DNA of 64,000 bases, taken from Thermodesulfobacterium hveragerdense DSM 12571 (GTDB lineage: Bacteria; Desulfobacterota; Thermodesulfobacteria; Thermodesulfobacteriales; Thermodesulfobacteriaceae). This document shows positions 63,536 through 64,000 of this stretch, piece by piece (the first letter of the stretch is position 1; every line of letters starts with the position of its first letter). The position numbers and the translations under genes were made by a program. Under the pieces are notes generated by a model. That model had not been told where the DNA came from, did not search any database, and worked only from the letters and a program-made list of their open reading frames with translations. The stretch spans positions 1 to 64,000 of the forward strand of contig NZ_AUIT01000007.1 of the NCBI RefSeq assembly GCF_000423845.1, read 5' to 3'.

Positions 63536-63665
63536 GGGTTACCTCTATGAACTCTATTTGGTCTTAAAATTTAAAGTATTATGGATCAAGATTAAAAGAA
63601 TTCTTTCCATCAGAAATTTTATAATACACTTTTTTAAATATGCAATAGTGAAATAAAAAACCTCC

Positions 63666-64000
63666 TTAATGTTTTTTTTCCAAAAAAACTACAGTAACCC
63701 CTGTCCCTCCCTTACTTTGTTCTGCAAACCTAAACTCTTTTACCAGAGGATGGTCTTTTAGATGTTTCTGAATAGCCTCTCTTAACCTTCCTGACCCATG
63801 CCCATGAACAAGATAAACCTCAGCCACCCCTTCTAAAAAACCCCTGTTAAGTTCTTTTTCTACCGCTTCCAAAGCCTCATCTACTGTCAAACCCAAAAGA
63901 TTAACCCTTCTCCTATTTTCTTTAGAGGTTTGAGAAGTAGAAGAAGGTCTTAGAGAAAAGCCATGAGAGTGTTTTGATTTGAGTTTTTGAGCCTCTAAAA
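63666..64000 (-). CDS. MutS2 / Smr-domain protein, C-terminal part (window edge)
   Basis: The frame is open to the window edge. The last about 110 residues contain the Smr domain: NLLGLTVDEALEAVEKELNRG, then YLVHGHGSGRLREAIQKHL (HGxG nuclease motif) and FAEQSKGGTGVTVVFL. This is how MutS2 ends; a free Smr protein is the alternative, and the basic linker before the domain (KSKHSHGFSL...) favours a MutS2 tail. MutS2 acts on recombination intermediates and stalled ribosomes. The N-terminal part is outside the window. Confidence 0.75.
   Translation of the reverse strand, partial: LEAQKLKSKHSHGFSLRPSSTSQTSKENRRRVNLLGLTVDEALEAVEKELNRGFLEGVAEVYLVHGHGSGRLREAIQKHLKDHPLVKEFRFAEQSKGGTGVTVVFLEKKH

Overview
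Low-GC bacterial chromosome with dense, overlapping gene strings. Several features point to an anaerobic, thermophilic, flagellated, probably sulfate-reducing Thermodesulfobacteriota member such as Thermodesulfobacterium: a siroheme decarboxylase for the alternative heme route, a stand-alone ferredoxin-type glutamate synthase, an Mrp ATPase with a NifX-like tail, a radical-SAM activase and many AT-rich, Lys/Ile/Phe-rich proteins. The taxon is inference; no 16S gene is present.

Layout. (1) 1-8.4 kb, minus strand: a ruined three-gene operon. It encoded a PLD-nuclease/SNF2 helicase, a large Eco57I-type N6-adenine methylase and an unrecognised third protein, and carries at least 18 frameshifts and stops in all. 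It looks like a dead DNA-defence island. (2) 8.6-16.7 kb: a segment bracketed by two inverted, near-identical 331-bp remnants of an IS1380-like element. It holds a FadL-type porin, an acyl-ACP/CoA synthetase, a cation efflux pump, a ComB-like phosphatase, a CBS protein, two lipoproteins (one TraT-like) and the tmRNA gene. (3) 16.9-25.2 kb, minus strand: nitrogen and NAD metabolism, with NAD synthetase (glutaminase cysteine missing), glutamine synthetase, glutamate synthase with a near-consensus sigma-54 site, a NifA-like activator, a flavodoxin-like protein, Mrp-NifX and tRNA-Arg(CCT). (4) 25.3-30.2 kb: flaG-fliD-fliS-fliT behind a sigma-28 promoter, then a minus-strand signalling group (GGDEF, HDOD). 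(5) 30.2-32.2 kb: hisG-hisI-trpC. (6) 32.3-40.3 kb, plus strand: rpmH-rnpA-yidD-yidC-khpB-mnmE-thiD-gatC-gatA-parB, the conserved group usually found near oriC, but without dnaA or parA. (7) 40.3-56.7 kb, minus strand: a long run of small operons for lipid, RNA, signalling, redox and polyamine functions (gpsA, cinA, pgpA, K+ channel, GGDEF, tRNA nucleotidyltransferase, xer recombinase, radical SAM, speB, speD). (8) 57.0-64.0 kb: an M48 protease and a TSUP carrier on plus, then on minus mutS2 (partial), dnaG, rpoD and a fused AhbA-AhbB siroheme decarboxylase.

The genes work together as several units. Nitrogen: NifA-like regulator, glutamate synthase, glutamine synthetase. Filament assembly: cap, chaperones and length factor under sigma-28. 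Membrane-protein insertion and tRNA modification: rnpA to mnmE. The informative surprises are the decayed defence operon, the displaced NadE cysteine, the one-chain siroheme decarboxylase inside the dnaG-rpoD operon, and IS scars next to ssrA.
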